NCBI GenBank assembly: GCA_000171875.1
Contig: ABHI01000006.1
Coordinates: 40,633 to 104,632, forward strand
DNA: 64,000 nucleotides
Origin: Flavobacteriales bacterium ALC-1
GTDB lineage: Bacteria > Bacteroidota > Bacteroidia > Flavobacteriales > Flavobacteriaceae
Reading direction: 5' to 3'
Shown: piece after piece, positions 42,161 through 51,054 of the stretch
Numbering within the stretch: position 1 is the stretch's first letter
Layout: each line of letters begins with the position of its first letter
The notes under the pieces: model-generated
Told to the model about the DNA's origin: nothing
The model's database searches: none
Seen by the model: the letters and a program-made list of their open reading frames with translations, nothing else
Translations under genes and position numbers: made by a program

Positions 42161-43434
42161 TGGGTTCTAATATAATTTTAAAAGTAGAAAATTTAGGTAA
42201 GCAATATCGATTGGGGCTTGTAGGTACAGGTACAATTAGTCACGATTTAAATCGATGGTGGAATAAAATCAGAGGAAAGCATGATCCTTATTTAAAAGTT
42301 GGAGAATCTAATAACAGAAGCGAAAAAGGAAACTCTGATTATGTCTGGGCAATTAGAAACATAAATTTTGAAGTAAAAAGAGGAGAAGTACTTGGCATTA
42401 TCGGGAAAAATGGGGCCGGTAAATCTACATTATTAAAAATTTTATCAAGAGTTACTTCACCAACTATAGGTAATATAAAAACTAAAGGTCGAATTGCTTC
42501 TTTATTAGAAGTAGGGACAGGTTTTCATCCTGAGATGACAGGTAAAGAGAATATCTATTTGAATGGTGCTATTCTAGGTATGACAAAGTCTGAAATAAAT
42601 AGTAAAATTGATGAAATTATTGAATTTTCGGGGTGTTTAAGATATGTAGACACCCCAGTTAAGAGATATAGTTCAGGAATGAAAGTAAGGTTGGCCTTTG
42701 CAGTGGCCGCTTTCTTGGAGCCAGATATTCTTGTAGTAGATGAAGTCTTAGCAGTTGGTGATGCAGAGTTTCAAAAGAAAGCCATTGGGAAAATGCAAGA
42801 TATTTCTAATAGTGATGGTCGTACAGTTCTATTTGTAAGCCATAACATGGCAGCAGTTCGTAGTCTATGCACAAGAGGTATGTTAATAGAAAATGGGGAA
42901 ATAAGTGCTATAAGCGATGTTGATACTATTATAGAAAAGTACTTAGATAAAAATACAGTAAGAAATACGTTTAATCCTAAAAACAGATCTGGAAATGGCA
43001 TCGTTCAAGTTTCTGATATCTCTATTTATGGTAAGACAAAAAAATTACCACCCGAAAATAACCAGTCATTTAAAATAGATATTGATTTATTAAATACACA
43101 AAAGATTAACTCAGCGCAACTACGATTAGATCTCAAAATTAATGATTATTTAGGTCAAAGAGTAGCTTGGTTGAGTAACTATTTGTCAGATATCGATAGA
43201 GTTGAAGAGATTAAGAATGTGACATTTTCAGTGCCTAGATTAAACTTAAATCAAGGATCGTATTTTATAACAATAGATTTATATGTTGATAAAGTAAGAT
43301 CAGATTTTTTACAGAATGTTATATCCTTTGATGTTATGGATGGAAATTTCTATAATAATGGTAGACATATACCTATTCAGGAATCAAAAATTTTAATGGA
43401 TTTTAATACGGAAATTAATGGAAGGAATGAATAA
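42160..43434 (+). CDS. ABC polysaccharide export ATPase with C-terminal glycan-binding domain (Wzt-like)
   Basis: A 424-residue protein. The nucleotide-binding domain (1-265) has Walker A GKNGAGKST (82-90), signature YSSGMKVRLAFAVA, Walker B ILVVDEVLAVGD and FVSHNMAAVRSLC. The extra ~140 C-terminal residues (SGNGIVQVSDISIY ... GSYFITIDLYV) form a beta-rich domain like Wzt-C, which recognises the terminal modification of the O-chain in ABC-dependent export. Coupled to the permease (TAATG), and it overlaps the next GT gene by 17 bases (or 8 if the second ATG is used). Confidence 0.92.
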   Translation: MGSNIILKVENLGKQYRLGLVGTGTISHDLNRWWNKIRGKHDPYLKVGESNNRSEKGNSDYVWAIRNINFEVKRGEVLGIIGKNGAGKSTLLKILSRVTSPTIGNIKTKGRIASLLEVGTGFHPEMTGKENIYLNGAILGMTKSEINSKIDEIIEFSGCLRYVDTPVKRYSSGMKVRLAFAVAAFLEPDILVVDEVLAVGDAEFQKKAIGKMQDISNSDGRTVLFVSHNMAAVRSLCTRGMLIENGEISAISDVDTIIEKYLDKNTVRNTFNPKNRSGNGIVQVSDISIYGKTKKLPPENNQSFKIDIDLLNTQKINSAQLRLDLKINDYLGQRVAWLSNYLSDIDRVEEIKNVTFSVPRLNLNQGSYFITIDLYVDKVRSDFLQNVISFDVMDGNFYNNGRHIPIQESKILMDFNTEINGRNE

Positions 43435-44500
43435 TAGGTTATTATTTGTTTGCCCAGATATAAATAAACCATCAGGTGGCATTAAACAGATTTACAGACA
43501 AGTAAATATTTTGAGTGATAGCGGCTATAACGCCTTTATACTTCATGAAAATAGAGGTTTTAGATGTACTTGGTTTAATAATAAGACTCCAGTAGTTTAT
43601 AATATTACAGTATTTAAAGAACTAAGGGAATTAAAATTTGAAAATAAACGGACTCCCAAACAAAGATTAAAATCAAGTCTAAAAACGGTATTGAAATCTA
43701 TAAGAAACACTAAGTCTGTTGGCAATGAAATTAAAATTAGCGCTAATGATATTTTAGTGTTTCCTGAAATTTATGGACCAAAACTAGCTCAAGTTAGACC
43801 TGGTATTAAAAAAGTTATTTATAATCAAGGGGCGTATCAGACGTTTTTTGGTTATGACTTAAATCTAAAAAACAAGCATACACCATATCTCCATGACGAT
43901 GTAATTAGTGTTATAGTAAATTCTGAGGATGCAAAGGAATATATGAATTTGGCTTTCCCAAAACTGAATGTACATCGCGTAAAGTATGGTTTTGATAGTA
44001 AGAACTTCTCAATCGATCCCTCCAAAAAAAGACAAATCTGTTTTATGCCGAGAAGGTTGAGGTCAGATATTGTACAAGTAATTAATATTTTAAAATTTAA
44101 GGGAGTTTTAGATAATTGGGATATTCAACCTATCGAAAATATGAATGAGCAGCAAGTTGCTAATTGTATGAAAGAGAGTGCTTTTTTTTTAAGTTTTAAT
44201 ATTAATGAAGGTTTTGGAATGCCACCAGCAGAAGCTATGGCTTGTGGTTGCATAGTGGTAGGCTATCCCGGACATGGAGGTAAAGAAATTTTTAATTCTG
44301 AATTTTCATATCCGGTAAAAGATAGAGATGTACAAGATTATGTGAAGGCATTAGAAGTGGTATTAAAATTATATGAAGATAATAATGAGTCCTTTATAAA
44401 AAAGTCAAAGCAAGCTTCGGAGTTTATTCTGAGTAATTATAGCATGGATAAAGAAAAACAAAGTATTCTAGAAGCATGGAGTGCTATACTAAATCATTAA
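43418..44500 (+). CDS. GT4-like glycosyltransferase (GT-B fold)
   Basis: A 360-residue putative glycosyltransferase. The N-terminal part begins with LLFVCPDINKPSGGIKQIYRQVNIL, a donor-binding start seen in GT4-related capsule enzymes. The C-terminal Rossmann domain carries FNINEGFGMPPAEAMACGCIVVGYPGHGGKEIF, the E-x7-E-type motif of GT4 enzymes. Two starts are possible: ATG at 43418 or ATG at 43427 (three codons later), both overlapping wzt. Donor and acceptor are unknown. Confidence 0.82.
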   Translation: MEGMNNRLLFVCPDINKPSGGIKQIYRQVNILSDSGYNAFILHENRGFRCTWFNNKTPVVYNITVFKELRELKFENKRTPKQRLKSSLKTVLKSIRNTKSVGNEIKISANDILVFPEIYGPKLAQVRPGIKKVIYNQGAYQTFFGYDLNLKNKHTPYLHDDVISVIVNSEDAKEYMNLAFPKLNVHRVKYGFDSKNFSIDPSKKRQICFMPRRLRSDIVQVINILKFKGVLDNWDIQPIENMNEQQVANCMKESAFFLSFNINEGFGMPPAEAMACGCIVVGYPGHGGKEIFNSEFSYPVKDRDVQDYVKALEVVLKLYEDNNESFIKKSKQASEFILSNYSMDKEKQSILEAWSAILNH

Positions 44501-44506
44501 TTTATT

Positions 44507-45436
44507 TTGGCTAGAATCACTATCATTATACCAAATTATAACCATCAGGATTATATCAAGCAGCGTTTAGATACTATTTTGAATCAAACCAACAAAGATT
44601 GGGAGGCTATAATTATAGATGATGCGTCTAATGATAATAGTTTAAATATAATAAGTTCATATTTAAAAGATCACCCAGAATTTATAGTCAAAAAATTTAT
44701 TAAGAATAAAGAAAATTCGGGTAGTGGCTATAAATCATGGCAAAAGGGAATAACATTTGCCGAAACAGAATTTATTTGGATTGCAGAAACAGATGATTTT
44801 AGCGATTCAAAATTTTTAGAACGTACGTTTGCGTCGTTAGAATCTAATCCAGATGCTGTATTGGCATTTACAGCGAGTAATTATGTAAATAGCCAAGGTA
44901 AATTTTTGTATAATACCAATAAACGATTAGCAAAACTTAATTTAAGAGAAGGTCAATCGGAGGTGTTTAGTTCAGGCCTTATTCTTGATGATTTACCTTT
45001 AGATCCTATGATTACTAATGCAAGTTGTGTTTTATTTAGAAGACCTGGAGTACCAATGCCAGAAAAAATATTTAAAAATAAGCAATTATCTGATCTGTTT
45101 TTTTGGACTTATCTTTTAAAGGATAAGCCGTTCATTTGTATTAATAGTCCATTAAATAGCTTTAGGCAGCATGATGCTTCAACCACAGCACAAAATTATG
45201 GAAAGAAGAAGATTGAGTTGTATGAAGAGTATTTAGCTTATATCAATTATTTTGAGCTCGATAGCAAAAAGTTAGAAACTATCTTATATGACTATATAAA
45301 ACGTTATTTAATACCTAACAGAAAATCGATGGGTTATTTTAACATGGGCCCTTTTAAAAAAAATAAACACATTACTTTTAGTACTAAGTTTAAATTAATA
45401 TTTAAAGGCTATTTAAGTCGCCTATTAAACAAATGA
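44507..45436 (+). CDS. Glycosyltransferase family 2, TTG start
   Basis: A 309-residue GT-A enzyme: ITIIIPNYNHQDYIKQRLDTILNQTNKDWEAIIIDDASNDNSL at the N-terminus and the metal-binding IAETDDF motif around residues 91-97. The start is TTG at 44507; there is no ATG before the conserved IPNYNH. Probably adds one residue of the repeat unit. The C-terminus is basic, suggesting membrane association. Separated from the next GT2 gene by only 4 bases. Confidence 0.88.
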   Translation: MARITIIIPNYNHQDYIKQRLDTILNQTNKDWEAIIIDDASNDNSLNIISSYLKDHPEFIVKKFIKNKENSGSGYKSWQKGITFAETEFIWIAETDDFSDSKFLERTFASLESNPDAVLAFTASNYVNSQGKFLYNTNKRLAKLNLREGQSEVFSSGLILDDLPLDPMITNASCVLFRRPGVPMPEKIFKNKQLSDLFFWTYLLKDKPFICINSPLNSFRQHDASTTAQNYGKKKIELYEEYLAYINYFELDSKKLETILYDYIKRYLIPNRKSMGYFNMGPFKKNKHITFSTKFKLIFKGYLSRLLNK

Positions 45437-45440
45437 CAAT

Positions 45441-46322
45441 TTGAAAAAGGTTTCAGTAATAATAACAACTTACAATCGTGCAGCGTATTTAAAACTGACT
45501 TTGGATAGTGTTGTAAATCAGACTTATGATAATTTAGAGATTATCGTTATCGATGATGGTTCTAAAAACACAAAAGCAGAAACGCTTTGTAATAGTTATC
45601 AAAACGTTAGGTATATTAAAATTAAAAATAGCGGGGGGCCAGCACAACCACGTAATGTAGGTATAGAAAATGTATCTGGTGAATATGTAGCTTTTTTAGA
45701 TGATGATGATATATGGTTACCAACGAAAATTGAACAACAAGTAAAGATTCTTGACGAAAATAAAGAATTTGGTTTGGTCCATTCTTTTTGTGATGTTATT
45801 GATGAGGATGGTAATATAAAAGGGTATTCAGTTGGAAGACCAAATGATAGAAGTGTTAAGCATGGTGATGTAAAATTGAAAATGATTGGTAATTGGACGC
45901 TAATGATGCCAACTCCTCTTTTAAGGTATTCTTTAATAAATGAAGTAGGTCTTTTTAATGTTAATATACCATCAGCATTAGAAGACGTTGAGTTCTGGAC
46001 ACGATGTAGTTTTTTTACTAAGTTTTATTATTTAGATCTACCTTTGGCTAATTATCGTATCCATTCGAGTAATATTTCTGCTTCAAACAAGAACTATGCT
46101 GATCTTCCTGTTTATTTAAAGAATGTTTTAAAGCATCAATTATTAGGCAAAAGAATAACCAAAAAAGAACATTCAGAACTCTTACTTAATGTTAATTTAT
46201 CTCAAGCAAAAAATATAAACAAATATCCGTTGAAAACATTCGTAAATTTGTTTAAGATTAATCCATTTTGGATGATTAACTTTCGCGTAATAAAGGTGAT
46301 AATAAAACGAATCATAAAATGA
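45441..46322 (+). CDS. Glycosyltransferase family 2, TTG start
   Basis: A 293-residue GT-A enzyme starting KKVSVIITTYNRAAYLKLTLDSVVNQTYDNLEIIVIDDGS, with FLDDDDIW as the DxD region (~87-94) and LEDVEFWTRC downstream (catalytic ED in many GT2). Start is TTG at 45441. It overlaps the next gene by 4 bases. Substrate unknown; one of several GT2/GT4 enzymes predicted to build the repeat unit. Confidence 0.9.
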   Translation: MKKVSVIITTYNRAAYLKLTLDSVVNQTYDNLEIIVIDDGSKNTKAETLCNSYQNVRYIKIKNSGGPAQPRNVGIENVSGEYVAFLDDDDIWLPTKIEQQVKILDENKEFGLVHSFCDVIDEDGNIKGYSVGRPNDRSVKHGDVKLKMIGNWTLMMPTPLLRYSLINEVGLFNVNIPSALEDVEFWTRCSFFTKFYYLDLPLANYRIHSSNISASNKNYADLPVYLKNVLKHQLLGKRITKKEHSELLLNVNLSQAKNINKYPLKTFVNLFKINPFWMINFRVIKVIIKRIIK

Positions 46323-47251
46323 CAAATACTACAATTCTTATTACTGGTGGAGCCGGAAATGTTGGAAGCGCTTTAGCAAATGCATTAGCTAAAAATAAAA
46401 GCAACATTGTTGTAATTATTGATAATTTATCGACAGGTAGTATAGATAAAGTTCCAAAACTAGATAATGTAATTTTTATAAAAGCAGATGTCAATAATTA
46501 CCAGGATATCGTACCGGTTTTTGGACGCTACAATTTTGAATATGTTTTTCATTATGCTGCTTTAGTAGGTGTAAAACGGACCCTTGAAAATCCTATGTCT
46601 GTACTAGAAGATATTGAAGGCATTAAAAATATTCTTAGTATATCGAAGAATACAGGAGTAAAGCGTGTATTTTATTCGAGTTCATCAGAGGTTTATGGAG
46701 AACCTTTTGAAATCCCTCAAAATGAACAAACTACACCTTTAAATTCAAGATTACCTTATGCAATAGTTAAAAATGTAGGTGAGGCTTTTTTTAGATCTTT
46801 TTATAAGGAATATGGCTTAGAATATACCATATTTAGATTTTTCAATACTTATGGGCCAAATCAAAGTGATGATTTTGTAGTGCCTCGTTTTTTAAGAGCG
46901 GCGATGGCAGACGAAAACCTTTATATATATGGTGATGGTCAACAAACAAGATCATTTTGTTATGTTGATGATAACGTTGATACTTGCATAAAAGCTATGT
47001 ATAGTATTGAACATGTTAATGAGGTATTAAATGTTGGGAGTGATATAGAAATGACTATTCTAGAATTAGCTCAACAAATAATTAAATTTACAAATTCTAG
47101 ATCTGAAATAGTACACTTGCCAGCTTTAAAGGAAGGTGATATGGCTAGAAGATGCCCTGATAATTCTAAAATGAGAAGCTTACTTCAGAGAGAGTTGGTT
47201 TCTTTAGAAAATGGGTTAGATGAATTGAAGAAGTTTTATTTAAGTCATTAA
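46319..47251 (+). CDS. NAD-dependent sugar epimerase/dehydratase (extended SDR)
   Basis: A 310-residue SDR with TGGAGNVGSALA (NAD binding, ~9-20), SSSSEVYGEP, catalytic Tyr147/Lys151 (YAIVK), and FRFFNTYGPNQSDDFVVPRFL, a pattern seen in UDP-glucose 4-epimerase and UDP-xylose synthase-like enzymes. The exact reaction cannot be told by eye; it supplies a nucleotide sugar for this locus. Overlaps the preceding gene by 4 bases and precedes the next GT by 10 bases. Confidence 0.85.
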   Translation: MTNTTILITGGAGNVGSALANALAKNKSNIVVIIDNLSTGSIDKVPKLDNVIFIKADVNNYQDIVPVFGRYNFEYVFHYAALVGVKRTLENPMSVLEDIEGIKNILSISKNTGVKRVFYSSSSEVYGEPFEIPQNEQTTPLNSRLPYAIVKNVGEAFFRSFYKEYGLEYTIFRFFNTYGPNQSDDFVVPRFLRAAMADENLYIYGDGQQTRSFCYVDDNVDTCIKAMYSIEHVNEVLNVGSDIEMTILELAQQIIKFTNSRSEIVHLPALKEGDMARRCPDNSKMRSLLQRELVSLENGLDELKKFYLSH

Positions 47252-47261
47252 TTAAAGGTAT

Positions 47262-48275
47262 ATGCGTATAGGTATAAATCCTGAAAAAGAGAATAATAAA
47301 TTATCTTTAGAATCATACCATCGCGTAGTGATACCAGTTTATATTCCTAATCTCGAGGAAGATTACTTTAAAGACGGCCTAAAGATTTTTCAGCTATGTA
47401 TTAAATCATTACTGCATACTATTCACAGTAAAACAAGAATATCTTTAATTGATAATGGGTGCTGTAAAATTGTTCAAGACTATTTAAAAGAACTATATGA
47501 TTCTTATGATGAAATAGATCAACTATTAAATTCAAAAATCAACTTAGGTAAAGTTAATGCCATATATTCTGCAGTAAAAAGTAATCTCGAACCTTTAATT
47601 ACAATATCTGATGCCGATGTTATGTTTTTACCAAATTGGCAAAGTAATGTTGAAGGGATTTTAAGAGATTTTCCAGAAAGCGGAATGGTTTCTCCGGTAC
47701 CAAGCAGCTTAGGGTATAGAAGTAAATTTATTAATAGTACGGTCTTTTATGGCATCTTCAAAGGAAAAATAAAATTTAATAATGTTATTAATCCAGAAGG
47801 ACTTAAAAAATTTCAAGAAAGTATTGGTAGAGAAATGTATGATGCGATTCATTTAGAAAAATATATTACGGTCTCAAACTCTAAAAACTCTGCGGTGGTC
47901 GGTTGCGGACATTTTGTAGCAACCTTACGAGCAGATATTTTTAAAGCCGCCCCTTCAGAAGTTTGTCAGCACAAAATTGTTGGTGGTAGTGAAAATACAT
48001 ATTTTGATATACCTAATGATAAAGCTGGTTTTTTAAGATTAGCAACAAAAGATAATTATGCCTACCACTTAGGTAATGTATTTGAATCTTGGATGGCAAT
48101 TATGCTGCAAGGCATAGTATCGCAACCAAAGGATAACGAGTTTTTAGAGGAATTATCAAATGGAAGGCCAATATCAAAATTACAATACCTTATAGGTAAA
48201 GTGTTACGTATTTTACTCTTTAAAAGATTTAAAGCGCAGTATTTTAGAACAAAAGGAATTAAGATTAAATATTGA
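47262..48275 (+). CDS. GT2-like glycosyltransferase (GT-A fold)
   Basis: A 337-residue protein. VVIPVYIPNLEEDYF at 22-36 and ISDADVMFLPNW (DxD region) support a GT-A fold, with KINLGKVNAIYSAVKSNL as the nucleotide-sugar-binding segment. The C-terminal half (residues ~150-337) is not typical GT2; a hydrophobic, basic tail may bind membrane. Donor unknown. It overlaps the next start by one base (TGATG). Confidence 0.75.
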   Translation: MRIGINPEKENNKLSLESYHRVVIPVYIPNLEEDYFKDGLKIFQLCIKSLLHTIHSKTRISLIDNGCCKIVQDYLKELYDSYDEIDQLLNSKINLGKVNAIYSAVKSNLEPLITISDADVMFLPNWQSNVEGILRDFPESGMVSPVPSSLGYRSKFINSTVFYGIFKGKIKFNNVINPEGLKKFQESIGREMYDAIHLEKYITVSNSKNSAVVGCGHFVATLRADIFKAAPSEVCQHKIVGGSENTYFDIPNDKAGFLRLATKDNYAYHLGNVFESWMAIMLQGIVSQPKDNEFLEELSNGRPISKLQYLIGKVLRILLFKRFKAQYFRTKGIKIKY

Positions 48276-49351
48276 TGGATTCAATTAAAATTTTAGTATC
48301 CAATAGAGCTTTGCCATCAGATAAAGTAGGTAGTTGGACGACTAGAATGACTAATTTTGTGACTCGAAATCCAGATTTTTTTAATTACGTTTTATCACCA
48401 AATAAGAGTTTAGTGACTTCAAGGTATTGTAAAAAGCGCTCATTTATTACTTGGAAAAAGCGTTTTAGAAAATTTCAACTTGTCAATTGGGTGGCGCTAG
48501 ATTATTTAAAAGAAATAAAGAAAATTTCTAAAAACTACGATAAAATTACTGTTGTGGTTATGGATGATCTTCATTTACTTGAAGCGATAAGTCAGATAAA
48601 AAAGGGTATAAAATGTGAACTAGAATTGGTGTTATCTTTTCATGGGTTTAATTTATCTTTAGATCAAAAGTTGTTATCATCTATAAATAAAATACTTTTT
48701 TTATCTAAGACTGGATATGAATTTAGTAAGAAGAGTCATAAATTTTTTCCGAAAGGAATTATTATTGGTAATGCTATTAATTCTAATATTTTTTATCCAT
48801 TAGATGATGAACAGTTTGAAAAGAAGCGTCAGGAAAAAGGTTTTTCTGAAACAGATAAAGTTTTAATATGGATGGCGAATGATCGCCCTAGAAAAGGGTT
48901 TCATATATTTAAAGCTGTTGCTGAAAAATTATTAACTCAAAATAAAAATTTAAAAATTTTAATTATCGGTACCACTCAAACTATAAATCATATTAATGTA
49001 GAAACTGTAGGTAGGTTGCCAAATAATGAAATAGCAGCTTACCTTCAATTAGGGGACTATTATATGTTTACAACTTTGTATGAAGAAGGTTTTGGCTTAT
49101 CAATGGTAGAAGCCTATAAATGTGGTAATACTGTTCTAGCCTCTAAATTGGGTGCTATACCAGAAGTATTACATGGATTAACCAATACATTTCTTATAGA
49201 AGACCCGAATGTTATTAATAACTGGGTTAAGTGTTTAAATGATATCATGATTAAATCAACTGTAAATCACAAAAGGTTAAGTGTTAAAGCGGCATCTACA
49301 ATCTGGGATTATGAGGATTGGGAAACTAAGTTTATAAAATCTATACAATGA
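48275..49351 (+). CDS. Glycosyltransferase family 4
   Basis: A 358-residue GT-B enzyme. The C-terminal half has LIWMANDRPRKGFHIF (nucleotide-sugar domain start), and YEEGFGLSMVEAYKCGNTVLASKLGAIPEVL, the EGFGLSxxEA motif of GT4. ATG at 48275 is preferred; the TTG one codon upstream is unnecessary. It overlaps neuA by 4 bases. Substrate unknown. Confidence 0.88.
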   Translation: MDSIKILVSNRALPSDKVGSWTTRMTNFVTRNPDFFNYVLSPNKSLVTSRYCKKRSFITWKKRFRKFQLVNWVALDYLKEIKKISKNYDKITVVVMDDLHLLEAISQIKKGIKCELELVLSFHGFNLSLDQKLLSSINKILFLSKTGYEFSKKSHKFFPKGIIIGNAINSNIFYPLDDEQFEKKRQEKGFSETDKVLIWMANDRPRKGFHIFKAVAEKLLTQNKNLKILIIGTTQTINHINVETVGRLPNNEIAAYLQLGDYYMFTTLYEEGFGLSMVEAYKCGNTVLASKLGAIPEVLHGLTNTFLIEDPNVINNWVKCLNDIMIKSTVNHKRLSVKAASTIWDYEDWETKFIKSIQ

Positions 49352-50013
49352 GAACTGTAGCTATTATACCAGCAAGGGGTGGTTCAAAAAGGCTTCCTAA
49401 TAAAAATATTAAGATGCTTAATGGTATTCCACTTATTGCGCATTCTATAAATTATGCTAGAGCCAATTCAGCAGTTATTGATGAGGTTTATGTGACAACG
49501 GATAACGAGACAATAAAAAAAGTAGCCTTAAATTATGGGGCTAAAGTAATTGATAGACCTGAAGAATTAAGTGGAGATTTAGAACCAACAGTAACAGCTT
49601 TAAAACATGCGTTAACTGTTTTAAATAATGTTGAAACAGTTGTTTTATTACAGCCCACTAATCCATTAAGGCCAACATCTATGCTAAAAGAAGCTTATGA
49701 AATTTATTGTAATAATGATTTTGATAGTTTGTTTACAGTAAGCAGAGATCATAAGAAACTCGGTAAAATAAATAATAATATATATACACCGTTTAATTAT
49801 AAAATAGGCCAAAGAAGTCAGGATTTAGAGCCTTTATTTTACGAAAATGGGTTATTGTATATTACAAACTCATCATTGATAAATAAGGGTTTAATATTCA
49901 ATGAAGCGTCTATTCCGTTTGTAATCAACCATAAATTTGCTGAAATAGATATTGACACACAAGACGATTTTAATTTTGCATCTTTTGTATTAAATAATTA
50001 TAATGAAGACTAA
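49348..50013 (+). CDS. neuA: CMP-sialic acid synthetase (acylneuraminate cytidylyltransferase)
   Basis: A 221-residue enzyme activating a nonulosonic acid with CTP to its CMP-sugar. Motif PARGGSKRLPNKN (8-20) is diagnostic, with VVLLQPTNPLRP and IDIDTQDDFNFA further on. The product could be CMP-Neu5Ac or a related acid such as legionaminic acid. NeuC next to it and the lack of pseB/legB-type dehydratase or aminotransferase genes favour Neu5Ac, but this is inference. It overlaps neuB by 11 bases. Confidence 0.92.
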   Translation: MRTVAIIPARGGSKRLPNKNIKMLNGIPLIAHSINYARANSAVIDEVYVTTDNETIKKVALNYGAKVIDRPEELSGDLEPTVTALKHALTVLNNVETVVLLQPTNPLRPTSMLKEAYEIYCNNDFDSLFTVSRDHKKLGKINNNIYTPFNYKIGQRSQDLEPLFYENGLLYITNSSLINKGLIFNEASIPFVINHKFAEIDIDTQDDFNFASFVLNNYNED

Positions 50014-51054
50014 TCCATTTATAGAGATATCAGGTAGAAAGGTTGGAAGAGATTTTCCTCCTTTAGTAATTGCAGAAAATTGGAATTAACCATGAAGGTT
50101 CATTAAAAAATAGCCAAAGAAATGGTGGATGCTGCATACAGATCAGGGCGTGGAAGTTGTAAAAGCATCAAACTCATATTGTAGAAGATGAAAATGAGTA
50201 AAGCTGCCCAAGAAAGTTATACCTGGTAATGCAGATGTCTCTATTTATGAAATAATGGAGCGTTGTGCATTGGATGAAGATGAAGAGTTAGAATTGAAGA
50301 ATTATGTAGAAAGTAAGGGCATGATTTTTATATCTACACTTTTTCTCGAGCAGCAGCAGAGCGTTTAAATCGTTTCGGTGTTACGGCTTATAAAATTGGT
50401 TCTGGTGAATGTAATAACTATCCATTGCTAGAACACATAGCTAAATTTGGTAAGCCGGTAATATTAAGTACTGGTATGAACACCATAGAAAGTGTCTCAA
50501 AAGCCGTAGCTATTTTTGAAGCTAAAAATGTTCCACTAGCATTATTACATACCACAAATTTATATCCTACACCATCGCATTTAGTTCGCTTTGGAGCCAT
50601 GTTAGAATTGCATAACGCTTTTCCGAATACTGTTTTTGGACTTAGTGATCATACTTTAAATAATAACGCTTGTTTAGGAGCTGTGGCTTTAGGAGGATCT
50701 ATTTTAGAGCGTCATTTTACAGATCATATGCAGCGAACAGGCCCAGACATCGTTTGCAGTATGGATGAAAAAGTGTGTGCAGACTTAATCACTGGAAGTT
50801 CAGAAATATGGTCCATGCGAGGTGGTACAAAAGAACCAGCAAAGGAAGAAAAAGTCACGATTGACTTTGCTTTTGCCACTGTTTGTACCATTGCTAATAT
50901 TAATAAAGGAGATTTACTTACCGAAACTAACATTTGGGTAAAGCGTCCTGGTACAGGTAAAATATTTGCAGAAAATTATAATAGTGTTTTAGGTAAAACA
51001 GCTGTAAGAGATATAGCGGAAGGCGAACATTTAGATTATAAAGATTTTGAATAA
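50003..51054 (+). pseudogene. neuB: N-acetylneuraminate synthase NeuB, frame broken by seven one-base indels
   Basis: NeuB condenses ManNAc (or a related hexosamine) with PEP to make sialic acid. ATG at 50003 reads MKTNPFIEISGRKVG...VIAE, then the frame is lost. Restoring single bases gives a full-length product of 348 residues. Extra bases are at about 50078 (A), 50106-50110 (A), 50146-50148 (G), 50165 (G), 50191-50194 (A) and 50207-50209 (C); one C is missing at about 50339. The net +5 exactly links frame 2 to the intact C-terminal frame (open from 50425, with GSGECNNYPLLEHIAKFGKPVILSTGMN). The corrected residues ([37 protein letters not shown]) are normal NeuB with no visible decay, so a sequencing or assembly error is the most likely cause. 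It overlaps neuC by one base. Confidence 0.85.

Noticed and set aside
50003..50424. Old degraded neuB pseudogene or phase-variable gene
   Set aside because: The corrected protein shows no substitutions at conserved positions and the homopolymer runs are too short for slipped-strand phase variation; a sequence error is more likely.
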